From Myxococcaceae bacterium (lineage in GTDB: Bacteria; Myxococcota; Myxococcia; Myxococcales; Myxococcaceae), in assembly GCA_019686135.1 (NCBI GenBank), contig JADGHL010000030.1, positions 1-45,410 of the forward strand: a DNA stretch of 45,410 nt. Direction: 5' to 3'. Each line of letters starts with the position of its first letter. Within the stretch, counting starts at the first letter, position 1. Shown here piece after piece: positions 16,730 to 27,704 of the stretch. The position numbers and the translations under genes were made by a program. The notes below the pieces were generated by a model. That model searched no databases, was not told the DNA's origin, and saw nothing but the letters and a program-made list of their open reading frames with translations.

Positions 16730-17779
16730 CTACTGCACCGGGACGACGAGCCCCATCGCGTACAGCCGCGTCACCGCCTCGAGCGCCGTCACCTCGTCCA
16801 GCGCGGAGTCGGTGATGATCGCCCGCACCGTGCGGCGGCCGTCGAACAGCCGGATGAGGCCATTCACCTCGCGGGGCAGGGTCGACAGCGCGTCCCTGAG
16901 CCGGCGGAAGTCCACGACCAGCACGGCGTCCTGCGGCACCGACCGTTCCACCAGCTTCTGCCACCGCCCAAGCCGCGGGAGGACCTTTCGGACCAACGCT
17001 TCGAGGTCGAAGGACATCGTGGCGCGCATCAGCGAGGGGCCGAAGGTGACGACGTAGCCGCCCGAACCGAGGAGCAGGAGACGCCGCAATGCGTCCTCGC
17101 CGCGCCGCCCGTCATAGACGCAGTCCACCACGCGATCCCCACGGAAGGAGATCCACCCCTTCGTGTCGGTGAGCTCGATCCGACCGGCGCGCACGCCCGA
17201 CAGCAACGCCCGCAGGGTCTGGGCGATGGGCAGCGTCGCCGTGTCCGCCGAAAAGCGCGCCCCGGACGACGAGCGCGCCGCCATCAGCCGGGCCAGGGCG
17301 ACCACGTCGTTGAGGAACAGCGGCTTGGGCAGGTACTGGTCCGCGCCCGCGCCGCCCGCGAGTTCCTGGTGCCACGCCTCCGGCGCCCGCGCGAGCAGCA
17401 CGACAGGGAGATCGGCGGTGCGCTGGTCCGCGCGGATCTGCTGGCACAACAGAAAGCCGTCCCCGCCCCGAAGATCCGCCTCCGCGAAGACCATCCCCGG
17501 GAGGGGACGATCGGGCGCAAGGCACCGGAGCGCCTCCTGGCCCGAAGCCGCCGCGGTCACCTCGAAGCCCGCGCGCATGAGCCCCGCGACGAGGACCGAC
17601 CGGGTCCGCTCGTCCGGCTCGGCCACCAGCACCACCGGGCGTTCGGTGCTCGCCTCACCGGTGACGTGCAGAAGCCGGCGCCCGGCGGCGCTGCCCCAAT
17701 GGCTCGCCGGGGCAGCGCTCCGGAGCGGATACGAGGCCGAAAAACCGGGAATGGGCGCAAGTTGGGGGGCGGCAGCCAT
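16730..17779 (-). CDS. Pseudo-receiver fused to a DUF4388 domain
   Basis: A 349-residue regulator. Residues of about 48-165 form a receiver-like domain: Glu54-Pro-Asp56 stand for the acidic pair and Lys152 (YLPKP) is kept. The phosphoacceptor position is Glu100 (MVFAEADLRG) instead of Asp, and the Thr position is Ala130 (VVLLAR). Residues of about 180-300 resemble DUF4388 (LRALLSGVRAGRIELTDTKGWISFRGDRVVDCVYDG). The end holds a helical domain near DALVVDFRRLRDALSTL. A Glu in place of Asp can mimic phosphorylation, so it may be locked on. GGAGG precedes the ATG by five bases, fixing the start at 17779. It is divergent from a beta-barrel gene. Confidence 0.8.
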   Translation of the reverse strand: MAAAPQLAPIPGFSASYPLRSAAPASHWGSAAGRRLLHVTGEASTERPVVLVAEPDERTRSVLVAGLMRAGFEVTAAASGQEALRCLAPDRPLPGMVFAEADLRGGDGFLLCQQIRADQRTADLPVVLLARAPEAWHQELAGGAGADQYLPKPLFLNDVVALARLMAARSSSGARFSADTATLPIAQTLRALLSGVRAGRIELTDTKGWISFRGDRVVDCVYDGRRGEDALRRLLLLGSGGYVVTFGPSLMRATMSFDLEALVRKVLPRLGRWQKLVERSVPQDAVLVVDFRRLRDALSTLPREVNGLIRLFDGRRTVRAIITDSALDEVTALEAVTRLYAMGLVVPVQ

Positions 17780-17921
17780 GACACCTCCATTGTCGGCGGG
17801 AAGGGTGGGCAGGTTGCGCCGATGGACCCACCTTGTACCCCAACGTCGGGCCCCGGTGTCGAGTGCACGCAAACCGTCAAAAAAGCTGGCCGGCATCCGC
17901 CGCCTTTCTAAGGTGCCGCGC

Positions 17922-18599
17922 ATGATGCCGGCCCCTCTTCGTGTGCTCCTCGGTCTTTCGCTCCTCGCGGTCACATCCACCGCGCGCGGACAGACGCCGG
18001 GGGCGAGCACGTACCTGGAGGACAAGCACCAGTCGTTCGGCGCCTTCGCCTCGCCGGCCGCGCTGCCCAACGGCGCGACCGCGGCGTACGCCTTCGCCGG
18101 CGTCCCGGAAGTCGGCGCGGGCTTCCGTCAGGGCTTCGGCCTCTTCGAAGGTCAGGCGCGCCTCGTGCTCGACTACTTCACCCTAGCCGCCACCCTCGAG
18201 GGCGAGGCGCGGTTCCTGGCGTACGACCGGAACCAGCTCCGGATCGCGCCGTCCCTGGCCGTGGGCGCCACCTTCGACGCGGGCGCCCGTTACATCGACG
18301 AGCTCAACTTCGGCCACGTCGGGCTGAAGCTCACCCCGGGCGGCACCGTGAGCTGGAAGGTGGCGGAGACCGCCAACCTCATCGGCGAGCTCAGGGTGCC
18401 GATCGACGTGCCGCTGACCACCTCCGGGCTCCGGGTGACGCCGCTCATGGGCGGCGGCGCAGAGCTGTACCTGGGCGACGACATCAGCGCCGGAGCGCTG
18501 GCGGACTTCGGCCTGGACGTGGTGAAGGAGCCGCAGGGCGTCCCACAGACGCGCTTCGCGTTCGCCCTCCGCGTGGGGCTCGGCTACCGCTTCTTCTGA
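17922..18599 (+). CDS. Probable small outer-membrane beta-barrel protein
   Basis: A 225-residue protein with a signal peptide (MMPAPLRVLLGLSLLAVTSTARG, cleavage likely near residue 23). The mature part is a run of amphipathic strands rich in Gly and aromatics, such as EGQARLVLDYFTLAATLEGEA and ELYLGDDISAGALADFG. It ends in VGLGYRFF, the C-terminal phenylalanine typical of outer-membrane barrels inserted by BamA. Length would suit eight to ten strands. No enzyme motif is seen. Frame is open upstream but antisense to the neighbour; the ATG pair at 17922 and 17925 precedes the signal peptide. It ends three bases from the convergent large gene. Confidence 0.7.
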   Translation: MMPAPLRVLLGLSLLAVTSTARGQTPGASTYLEDKHQSFGAFASPAALPNGATAAYAFAGVPEVGAGFRQGFGLFEGQARLVLDYFTLAATLEGEARFLAYDRNQLRIAPSLAVGATFDAGARYIDELNFGHVGLKLTPGGTVSWKVAETANLIGELRVPIDVPLTTSGLRVTPLMGGGAELYLGDDISAGALADFGLDVVKEPQGVPQTRFAFALRVGLGYRFF

Positions 18600-18602
18600 G
18601 CC

Positions 18603-21600
18603 CTACCGCGCGTCCGCGGACTTGAGCCCCTTCGCCGGCTTGAGGAGGGGCTTCTTCGCCGGGACGACCACCAGCTCCTCGTCGAGGAAGCGGTTCATCT
18701 GCTCCATTTGCGCGCGATAGGCCGGGTACGCCTCCGCGCTGATGCGTTCGCAGCGAAGCTCCAGCTGCTGGTCGACGGTGAGGCCGGTGGCGGACGGGGT
18801 GACCGTGCGCACCATCCGGATGCAGTCCGTGTTCACCTCGCCCGACGACGGCGTCCGCGCCGCCTGCATCCCTTCGGGCAGGGCGATCTCATAGCGCCAT
18901 CGCTGGAGGTTCGGCGTCCCCAGCACCAGCGGGTAGCGCCGGGTGGCGAGGCTGAACACCTCGCGCGGAGACCAGCTCTGCAACCGGAGCCGGAGCTGGT
19001 CGCCCTCCTTCCGCGCGGCGTTGGGGGTCTCGAACCGGGTGCGCACCACCGCCGGCTTCTCCAGGTCCTTCACCTCCACCGGCGTGGGGTCCACGGAGGA
19101 GGCGTCCTGGAAAAAGGATCCGGTGACCACCTGCATGAACTGCTTGAAGGTCTCCGGGTTCCGCGCGACGCGGCGGATCGACGACCCGGCGCGCCCGCGG
19201 GCGGTCAACTGCAGCTCGCCCCTGCCGCTGCCGTCCGCCGACAGCTCGAGCGTCAGGTCCGTCTGGACCTGGTGGTGATCCGGCGTCTGCCAGGGGATGG
19301 CGATCCAGTCGTGGGTGCGGGCCTCGGGGTCATAGACCAGGGAGATGGTGCCCGCGTCGTCGTCGCGCAGCACGTCCAGATCCAACGCGTCCGCGGTGGC
19401 GTCATAGAAGCGGCCTTCGGGCAGGCCCGGCTGCGGCGGGACGTAGACGATCGCGTGGTTGAACTGCTGGGTGGGCAGATCCTTCATCACCTGCCCGCGA
19501 TCGCGCGTGCGGACGGTGGCGAAGTGCGCCTTCAGCCCCAGCTTTCTCGCCAGGGTGATGAACAGCACCGACTTGTCCTTGCAGTCGCCGTAGCGGCGCT
19601 CCACCACCATCGACGCGGGGTGGGGCTTCACGCCGGCGATGAAGGACTCGTAGTCCTGCTGGTAGCGGATCTGCTCCATCACGAACTGGTGGATCCGAAG
19701 GAGCTTCTCCTCGGGCGTCTTCGCGCCCTCCGCCAGCCGTTGCGCCAGCTCGTCCAGGTCCGGGCTGTCGCGGAAGGCGCTCTCCAGCAGCGCCTCCTCC
19801 CACTTTTTGTACGCGTCCCAGCCGGGGATGGTGGTGAGCTGCAGGTTCGCCGCGATCTCGATCAGGTTCGGCATGTGCGGCTCGGCGATGATCGGCCGCG
19901 TGTTCTCCATCTTCCAGGAGACGCGGATCTGGTCGCCCACCCTCGTCTCCTCGCGCACGAGGTCGCCGACCTTGTGCTCGTGCAACGTGTTCCCCACCGG
20001 GTACCAGAGGACGAACTGCGCCAGCGAACGCTGGTCGTTCACCGACTGGAACGACCACGACTTCGACAGGTAGCGCGGCAAAAAGCCGGAGGGCGGCACG
20101 TCCGCGCGGTACTGCAGGACGATGGTGGAGCCCACGTCCAGCCCGCGGAAGAGCACCTCGCGCGAGCGGACCGACGCCTCGGAGCGCCGCCCGTTCGCGT
20201 CGATGGAATACGCCTGCAGCACGCGCACCCTTCCGCCGTAGGCCAGGTGCTGGCGGGTGAGCCGGTCGCGGCCCTGCTGGTTGAACGCGTAGACCACGTT
20301 GGTGACCACGTTGGTCGTCGAGCCGTCCGGGCGCAGCTCGGTGACCTCGTGGTCGAGCAAAAACGCGAGGTCTGCGCCCGGCTCCTGCTGCACCGTCTGC
20401 CGAAGGCGCACCGCCTGCTGGATCTGCTCGTCGCTGGGGATGTCCTTCGCCCACGGCCCCATCTGGGCCGGCGCCACGAAGTCGAGGCGGTTGGCCGTGT
20501 CGTCGTCGTCCGGGTTGCGGACCAGCGCCGCCTGCCACGCAGCGATCGCCTTGTCCTTCTCGCCGCGCCGCCACGCCAACGCGGCCATGGCCCGGAGCAC
20601 GTCGGCGGAGTTGGGGAACAGCGCGTTCGCCTCCTCCAGCACCTCCTCGGCCGCTTCATCCTTCCCTGCGCGGCGCAGCGTCTCCGCCAGCTTCATCCTG
20701 GGAAACAGCTTCTCCGGATAGGCCTGCAGCCATTCGCGCGCGACCTGTGCGGCCTCGTCCAGGTGCCCGCCCTCCCTGAGCGCGCCGTGCAGTTGCAGCA
20801 TGAGCCCATAGTGGTGCGGGTGGTGCCCAAGCAGGTCCCGGTACAGGGCGATCGCCTTGTCGTCGCGGCGCTCGGAAAGCCAGCACTCCGCCAGGTCCAT
20901 CTGGAAATCGAGCGTGTGGGGCTGGCTCGCATCCAGCGCCTCCAGCGTCCGGCACTTGTCCTCGATCCACTTCTCCACCCCGAAGAGCTCCGCCAATTGG
21001 CGCTGCGGCGCGGGGCGATCCGGGTATTTCACCACGAGCGCGATCAACTCCTTGCGCGCGCGCTGGCGGAGGCCCTCCTGCAGCCAGAACCGGGCCTGCT
21101 GCTTGTGGATGAGCGGCAGCGCCTCGCCCACCTCACGATCGAGCTGGGCGAGCTCGTCCGCGGTGCGCCCGCGCTCGCCGTTGTCCCACAGAGCGTCGAT
21201 GAGCGCGTCGCGCGCCAGGATCGCCCCCGGATACTCGCGCGCGAAGGCCTGGGCGGCGCGCACCGACACGCTCCCGCCAAAGGCCCTCGCCGCCCCGAAG
21301 GCGCGCCAGTGCGCCTGCCGCGCCGGAGACTGCGCCATGTGCGCGACCGCCGCATCCAGCGCCCCGTCCTCCCCGAGCGGGCTGCGCCCCGGAAGGGCGT
21401 GGGCCACCGGACCTGCTTCCACCGCCCCTACCGCCACCTTCGCGCCGGCGGCCCCGGTCACCCGCGCGAACAGACGCCAGTCACCGGTGCGGTGGGCCGA
21501 CTTGATGAGCAGCTGGTGCACGCCCGCATCCAGGCGCAGCGGCACCACGAACTGGTCGAGCCCGAACACGCGTTCGACCTCACGGGCTTCGAAGACCTCG

Positions 21601-22430
21601 GTCCCGTCGACGAAGATCTTCAGCGGATCGGTGGAGGCGACCCGGACCTCATACTCGCCCGTTTCGGGGACGGTGAAGCCGGAGGCGGCGTACGCCACCG
21701 ACCAGCTCTCCGGCGCGAGGAAATCGCGCAGCTCGGTCTCGCCGCGCACGTCCCTCGGCGGCTGACGCACCCAGCCGATCTTCATCAGCGCGCCGTCGTA
21801 GGTCGCCGAAAGGTCCACGCCGCCTTCGGGCGGGTAGACCACGTCGAAGCCCTTGCCCTGGTCGTTGTCCCAGCCACCCACCACCGCCAGCGGGAGCGCG
21901 CCGTCCACGCGCGAAACGGCCAGGGCGGCACCGGCATCGTCCCCTTCGGCGTGCAGGTGGTCGGCGAGCTCGAAGGCCGCCCAGGCGCGCACGCGCGGAT
22001 CGGGGTGCGATTCGGAGAGCTCCGCCAGAAGGGCGATGAAGCGCTGGTCCTGCGCGTCCGTGCGGGACATCTCGGCCAGCCGCATGAGCGCGGGGATCGT
22101 CGCGTCGTAGCCGGTGTCGCGCGCAGCGGAGCAGAGCGCCTCGAACTCGTCGCCTTCGCGCATCTCCAGCCGCGCGAGCTGGGCGGCCAGCTCCTGCGCC
22201 TGACCGGAGGATGGCGCCGCGGCGAGCGCGGATTCGGCTGCGGTGCGCAGCTCCTCGGGGGAACGCGCCGAATAGAACGCCTCCACCGCGGCCGCGAGCG
22301 ACCTGGCATCCCGGATGACCCCGGCCGTGAGCGTGGGCCGTGGCGGTGTCAGCGTGGCGCACGAGAACGCCAGTCCGGCGAGCGCAGCGATCGCAACGAT
22401 GCGGGCGGTGTTCCGATGTCGGCGAACCAT
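18603..22430 (-). CDS. Large exported DUF3857/transglutaminase-like protein with TPR region
   Basis: A 1275-residue envelope protein. It begins with a basic segment and a hydrophobic signal ending LAFSCAT, a possible lipobox. Residues of about 260-330 resemble a PA14-like sensor domain (EYEVRVASTDPLKIFVDGTEVF). The middle, about 380-680, is helical TPR repeats. Then come a DUF3857 domain (about 710-880) and a transglutaminase-like cysteine domain with triad Cys950 (YGDCKDKS), His992 (FNHAIVY) and Asp1010 (YDATAD). Proteins of this layout are common in Bacteroidota and Myxococcota, but their substrates are mostly unknown. The ATG at 22430 is preferred over the GTG at 22514, which overlaps its own ribosome-binding site. 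Confidence 0.85.
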   Translation of the reverse strand: MVRRHRNTARIVAIAALAGLAFSCATLTPPRPTLTAGVIRDARSLAAAVEAFYSARSPEELRTAAESALAAAPSSGQAQELAAQLARLEMREGDEFEALCSAARDTGYDATIPALMRLAEMSRTDAQDQRFIALLAELSESHPDPRVRAWAAFELADHLHAEGDDAGAALAVSRVDGALPLAVVGGWDNDQGKGFDVVYPPEGGVDLSATYDGALMKIGWVRQPPRDVRGETELRDFLAPESWSVAYAASGFTVPETGEYEVRVASTDPLKIFVDGTEVFEAREVERVFGLDQFVVPLRLDAGVHQLLIKSAHRTGDWRLFARVTGAAGAKVAVGAVEAGPVAHALPGRSPLGEDGALDAAVAHMAQSPARQAHWRAFGAARAFGGSVSVRAAQAFAREYPGAILARDALIDALWDNGERGRTADELAQLDREVGEALPLIHKQQARFWLQEGLRQRARKELIALVVKYPDRPAPQRQLAELFGVEKWIEDKCRTLEALDASQPHTLDFQMDLAECWLSERRDDKAIALYRDLLGHHPHHYGLMLQLHGALREGGHLDEAAQVAREWLQAYPEKLFPRMKLAETLRRAGKDEAAEEVLEEANALFPNSADVLRAMAALAWRRGEKDKAIAAWQAALVRNPDDDDTANRLDFVAPAQMGPWAKDIPSDEQIQQAVRLRQTVQQEPGADLAFLLDHEVTELRPDGSTTNVVTNVVYAFNQQGRDRLTRQHLAYGGRVRVLQAYSIDANGRRSEASVRSREVLFRGLDVGSTIVLQYRADVPPSGFLPRYLSKSWSFQSVNDQRSLAQFVLWYPVGNTLHEHKVGDLVREETRVGDQIRVSWKMENTRPIIAEPHMPNLIEIAANLQLTTIPGWDAYKKWEEALLESAFRDSPDLDELAQRLAEGAKTPEEKLLRIHQFVMEQIRYQQDYESFIAGVKPHPASMVVERRYGDCKDKSVLFITLARKLGLKAHFATVRTRDRGQVMKDLPTQQFNHAIVYVPPQPGLPEGRFYDATADALDLDVLRDDDAGTISLVYDPEARTHDWIAIPWQTPDHHQVQTDLTLELSADGSGRGELQLTARGRAGSSIRRVARNPETFKQFMQVVTGSFFQDASSVDPTPVEVKDLEKPAVVRTRFETPNAARKEGDQLRLRLQSWSPREVFSLATRRYPLVLGTPNLQRWRYEIALPEGMQAARTPSSGEVNTDCIRMVRTVTPSATGLTVDQQLELRCERISAEAYPAYRAQMEQMNRFLDEELVVVPAKKPLLKPAKGLKSADAR

Positions 22431-22529
22431 CCGGCGAGGGTTGCCGATCCCTTGGCCCCGCTCAAGAAGTCGAAAGGACCGGGTTCGGCGCAAGGTCGGA
22501 AAGCGGCCAGGCACCTCCCGGAGCGCCCG

Positions 22530-23936
22530 TCAACGGACCTTCTGCATCTCCTTGATGAACAGCTCCGGCTCGAGGAAGCCGGTGATCTTCGGCTTCTCCA
22601 TGATCGTTCCGTGGGAGTCGACGAAGGCGACGGTGGGCAGGCCCTCCACGCCGAAGCGGTCGTAGAGGTCGTCGAGGAAGGGCGGGTTGGAGGTGGCGTC
22701 GACCTTGATGGTGACGAACCGGGTGGACTCGTCGATCACCGGCGGAGCCACGTAGGTGTGGCGGTCGAGCTCTTTGCAGGCGGCGCACCACTCGGCGAAG
22801 AAGTCGATCATCACCGGCCGGCCTTCGGCCTTCGCCTTGTCCAGGAGCGCATTGAACGCGGACACGTCGGTGACGGACTCGTTGGGGAACGACAGCTGCC
22901 AGTTGAAGGTCTTCTTCGGCGGCTCCGCCCAGCCGGCCTTCACCCAGAGATCGCCCGTGTGTGGCGCGCCGAGCGCGGAGATGCGCAAGAGGATCGCCAC
23001 CACCACCACCCCAACGCCCACCGCCTTGCGGACGCGCTGCGCCGAGTCCTCCTTGAAGGAGAGGTGCACCGCGCCGAGCAGCACCCCGACCGCGGTGAGC
23101 ACCGCCGCGAACGCCGCGCCCGGGACGCGGCCGAGCTGCACACCCACGTCGTGCGAGAACCGGGTCAGCGCGGGGAACCCGTCGCGCAGGTACCCGGCCG
23201 CCATCCCCAGAAGGATGATGCCGAGGATGCTCTTCACCCACTCCATCCACACGCCGCTCTTGGGCAGCCGCACGGTGAAGACGCCGATGACGAAGAACGG
23301 CAGCCCCACGCCGAGCGCGTAGACGAACATCAGCGCAGCACCCAGCGGCACGCTCTGCGATTTGGCGATGAAGGTGAGCAGGCCCGTCAGCATGGGCCCG
23401 GTGCACGGCGCGGCGAGGAAGCCGGAGACGCTCCCCATCAGGAACGCGCCGACGATCCCGGCGCCGCCCACCATGTTCAGCCGTTGCGTCAGTCCCTGCG
23501 GGAGCGCCAGCTCGAAGGCGCCGAACATCGACGACGCGAGAAGCACCATGAACAGCGCCAGCCCGCACACCACCCACGGGTTGGAGAGCGCCGCCCCGAA
23601 GAGCGAACCGGTCAACGCCGCGGTGGCGCCCAGCGCGCTGAACACCACGCCCATCCCGATGACGTACGAGCACGTCAGAAGGACCGCCTTGAGCCGGCTG
23701 TCCGCCCTGCTGGCACCGAACACGCTCACGGTGATGGGGATGAGCGGGTAGACGCAGGGTGTCAGGGCGGTGAGCAGGCCGGTGCCGAGGATGATCAGCA
23801 CGCCGGCCAGGGTCTGGCCGCCGGTGAAGAACTTCACCGCGTCGTAGTCGGTGCTCGGACCGGTGGGGAGGAACGATGGGAGGATCGCGACGGCGAGCGC
23901 CCCGGCGACGGTGAGCAGGAGGATCTTTCGGTTCAT
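22530..23936 (-). CDS. DsbD-like thiol:disulfide interchange protein (beta-gamma form)
   Basis: A 468-residue inner-membrane electron carrier that moves reducing power from cytoplasmic thioredoxin to the periplasm. An N-terminal signal anchor is followed by eight or so membrane helices with the paired cysteines Cys61 (TPCVYPL) and Cys178 (AAPCTGP), then a periplasmic thioredoxin domain with WCAAC (Cys384, Cys387). The N-terminal DsbD-alpha domain of E. coli is missing, as in many short DsbD proteins. It probably supplies disulfide reductases or cytochrome c maturation. The SurA/DsbA-type lipoprotein at 6.7-7.7 kb is a possible client. It ends about 100 bases before the transglutaminase-like gene on the same strand. 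Confidence 0.92.
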   Translation of the reverse strand: MNRKILLLTVAGALAVAILPSFLPTGPSTDYDAVKFFTGGQTLAGVLIILGTGLLTALTPCVYPLIPITVSVFGASRADSRLKAVLLTCSYVIGMGVVFSALGATAALTGSLFGAALSNPWVVCGLALFMVLLASSMFGAFELALPQGLTQRLNMVGGAGIVGAFLMGSVSGFLAAPCTGPMLTGLLTFIAKSQSVPLGAALMFVYALGVGLPFFVIGVFTVRLPKSGVWMEWVKSILGIILLGMAAGYLRDGFPALTRFSHDVGVQLGRVPGAAFAAVLTAVGVLLGAVHLSFKEDSAQRVRKAVGVGVVVVAILLRISALGAPHTGDLWVKAGWAEPPKKTFNWQLSFPNESVTDVSAFNALLDKAKAEGRPVMIDFFAEWCAACKELDRHTYVAPPVIDESTRFVTIKVDATSNPPFLDDLYDRFGVEGLPTVAFVDSHGTIMEKPKITGFLEPELFIKEMQKVR

Positions 23937-23951
23937 CTTCGGGCCCCGGGC

Positions 23952-23982
23952 CTTATACGACGGACCCTTTTAACCGTGTCAG
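23952..23982 (-). promoter_or_regulatory. Putative promoter of the DsbD-like gene
   Basis: On the minus strand, CTGACA (23982-23977) and TATAAG (23957-23952) are separated by 19 bases, a little longer than ideal. The -10 ends 15 bases before the ATG at 23936, so the leader would be very short. This is the only AT-rich patch in the divergent 167-bp gap with the sensor kinase. Confidence 0.3.
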
Positions 23983-24103
23983 CCGCTCATGCATGCCCGG
24001 GCGGCGGGCGGGCACACATCGGCCTTCCCCGGCGGGCGGCCGGCCGGCACGGGAACGCTTCGTGCGCCGGACGATCCGCGCTCACGTACAGTGCGCGGCG
24101 CAG

Positions 24104-26213
24104 ATGGCCCGGACGTCCTTCTTCTTCTTCGCCCTGATGGTGGTCGCGTTCGCGGGCGTGTGCGCCGGCGCCTACAGCCTCGTCCAGCGCGACCGGGCCC
24201 GGCTGGTGGAGCAGTTCGCCAGCGAGCGCCTCCACCAGGTGGACGAGACGGCCACCAACGCGCGGAACGATCTGGACGACATCGGCGAGGACCTGCGCTT
24301 TGCGGGCGAGCTGGTGGCGGAGCCAGAGAGCCCGGCCAGCTACCAGCGCGAACTGCGCGCGCTGTTGCACGTGGTGACCCAGTATAAGGCGATCGCCGTC
24401 GTGGACGAAACGGGCGAGGTGGAGGCGTTCCTGTCGGATCCGGCCGCCCGCCTCCCGCTCTCCACCGAGGCGATCCGCGCCGCGATGGTAGAGACGGCAA
24501 AGCTCGCGGCGCAGCGGGAGGTCGGTCAGCTCGTCTCGTCGCCACCACTTCAGGACGGCGAGTGGCTGCGCGTGTTCGCGACCCCGGTGCCCCGGCCGGG
24601 GCGCGCGGATCCGGAGCGGAACGACCGGCGCCGGGCGATCGCGGTGCTGGTGGATGTGGAGGCGTACTTCGGCGCGCTCCGGCTCATCACCACCGATCCG
24701 AACGCGCACGTGCTGGTGCTGGGCGCCTTCGGCCAGCCCACGCCGGGGAGCGAACGGAGCGTCGCGGACGCGGTGCGCTCGCTCCCGAAGACCGCCGCCC
24801 GGACGCCCCAGCTCGCCGAGCTGGTGGCGAGGATGCGGGCCGGCGAGCGCGGCACGATGCAGCTGAGCGGGGCGGAGGCCCAGCAGCTCGGGCTGGGGAA
24901 CAACGACGTCATCGCCGCGTTCGCGCCGCTCGTCCCGCGTGGCGGCGCGCGTTGGGCCCTGGCCACGCTCACCTCCACCGCGCAGCTGCAGTCTTTGGAG
25001 CGGCTCGCCGTGCTACGGCTGGGGCTCGCGGCGCTGGCGGTGATCGTCCTTCTGTGCGCATTCGGTGCGTACGTGCTGGTGGCCTCCCGGCGCGCGCTGG
25101 CGCTGCGCGAGAGCCAGCGTCACGCCGCGCGGCTGGCGCACCTGCATGAGAAGGCCCAGAAGATCCTCGACAACATCCCCACGGCGGTGGTGGCGCTCAC
25201 CTCCGACGGGCGGATCAACGCGGCGAACCGCGCGCTCCGGGACCGGGTGGGGCCGCTGCCGCTCCTGGCGCCGCTGGAGCAGGCCTTCCCCCAGGCGCCC
25301 GGCCACGTGCTCCAGCGGGTGCGCGCGCTCGTGGACAGCGCAACCGGCTCCGGCCAGGTGCGCACGCTTCCGGGCGAGGAGCTGGCGCTGTTCGGCGAGC
25401 CGGGCCACTTCCGGATCCACGCGGTGCCGTTCGAGAACCCCGACCCGGACGTGTCCTCGCTCCTCGTCATCGAGGACCTCTCCAACGTGCACGCGCTCGA
25501 GTCGAAGCTGATGCGCGCAGAGAAGCTGGCCACGGTGGGCGTGCTCGCGGCCGGGATCGCCCATGAGATCGGCACGCCGCTGGGTGTGGTCCGCGGCCGC
25601 GCGGAGTACCTTCTGGGGAAGCTGCAGAAGGACGCACCGCACGCCGCCAGCGTGCAGGTGATCGTGGAACAGATCGACCGCGTCACCCGGACGATCCGCC
25701 AGCTGCTCGACTTCTCACGCCTGCAGCCGGCGCAGGTCCGTCCGCTGTCGCTGGCGCCGGTGGCGCGCGGGCTGGTGGAGCTGCTGCAGATGGAGGCCCA
25801 GCGGCGCAAGCTGACCTTCACCGCCCGCGTGGGCGACGACGTTCCGCCCATCGCCGCGGACGCGGACCAGCTTCAGCAGGCGCTGGTGAACGTGGTGATG
25901 AACGCCTTCGACGCCTGCGCCCCCGGCGGGCACGTGGAGCTGACCGCCGAGGCGGAGGGCGCGGACAGCCCCGCGCTCGGCCGAGTGGCGATCCGCGTGC
26001 GCGACGATGGCGTGGGGATCCCACCGGGGCGGGTGAACCAGATCTTCGATCCCTTCTTCACCACCAAGAAGCGCGGCCAGGGCACCGGGCTCGGACTCAC
26101 CCTCACCGCGCAGATCGCGCGCAACCACGGCGGCCAGGTCGAGCTGACCAGCGCACCCGGCCAGGGGACCACGGTCACCCTGTGGTGGCCGCGATCGATC
26201 GAACGGGAGCACC

Positions 26214-26230
<17 letters not shown>
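24104..26230 (+). CDS. Membrane sensor histidine kinase (NtrB-like)
   Basis: A 708-residue kinase. One membrane helix near residues 5-25 and another near 305-325 frame a periplasmic sensing domain of about 280 residues with no clear ligand motif. A PAS-like region (KILDNIPTAVVALTSDGRINAAN) follows. The kinase core has the phosphorylated His487 in GIAHEIGTPLG, N box NVVMNAFDAC, G1 DDGVGIPP, F box FDPFFTTK and G2 GTGLGLTL. The ATG at 24104 fits a short cytoplasmic tail before the first helix; the frame upstream lacks coding character. Its 3' end overlaps the sigma-54 activator by 17 bases, so they form a two-component operon. Confidence 0.93.
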
Positions 26231-27617
<1,387 letters not shown>

Positions 27618-27620
27618 CCG

Positions 27621-27635
27621 TGGCACTCTGCCAGC
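27621..27635 (+). promoter_or_regulatory. Partial sigma-54 promoter-like sequence
   Basis: TGGCAC is followed after five bases by CAGC, keeping the GG at -24 and GC at -12 with correct spacing, though the TT of TTGC is lost. Transcription would start near 27647 and give the lipoprotein gene a leader of about 58 bases that includes a GGGCGGG ribosome-binding stretch. Confidence 0.3.
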
Positions 27636-27676
27636 CGGGACGGTCCGGCGCCGCGCTCCTTCGAGAGAGCGCACCG

Positions 27677-27691
27677 TGGCACGCGCGTTGC
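27677..27691 (+). promoter_or_regulatory. Sigma-54 promoter, full -24/-12 match
   Basis: TGGCAC, five bases, then TTGC matches the sigma-54 consensus at every conserved position, with GG and GC exactly 12 bases apart. It lies directly downstream of an NtrC-family activator gene. The predicted start of transcription, near 27703, falls almost on the ATG at 27705, so a transcript from here would be nearly leaderless. Confidence 0.6.
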
Positions 27692-27704
27692 GACAGGGCG
27701 GGAC

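Noticed and set aside
17801-17834. Inverted repeat AAGGGTGGG / CCCACCTT in the leader of the pseudo-receiver gene
   Set aside because: The arms need a bulge and the sequence is G-rich by composition; too weak to list as a feature.
17163-17921. Upstream extension of the small beta-barrel protein
   Set aside because: Antisense to the pseudo-receiver gene; a signal peptide begins at 17922.
18708-24137. Plus-strand open frame of 1809 codons
   Set aside because: It lies antisense to the transglutaminase-like and DsbD-like genes, is made of Arg/Gly/His-rich sequence without domains, and results from the GC-rich third positions of the real genes.
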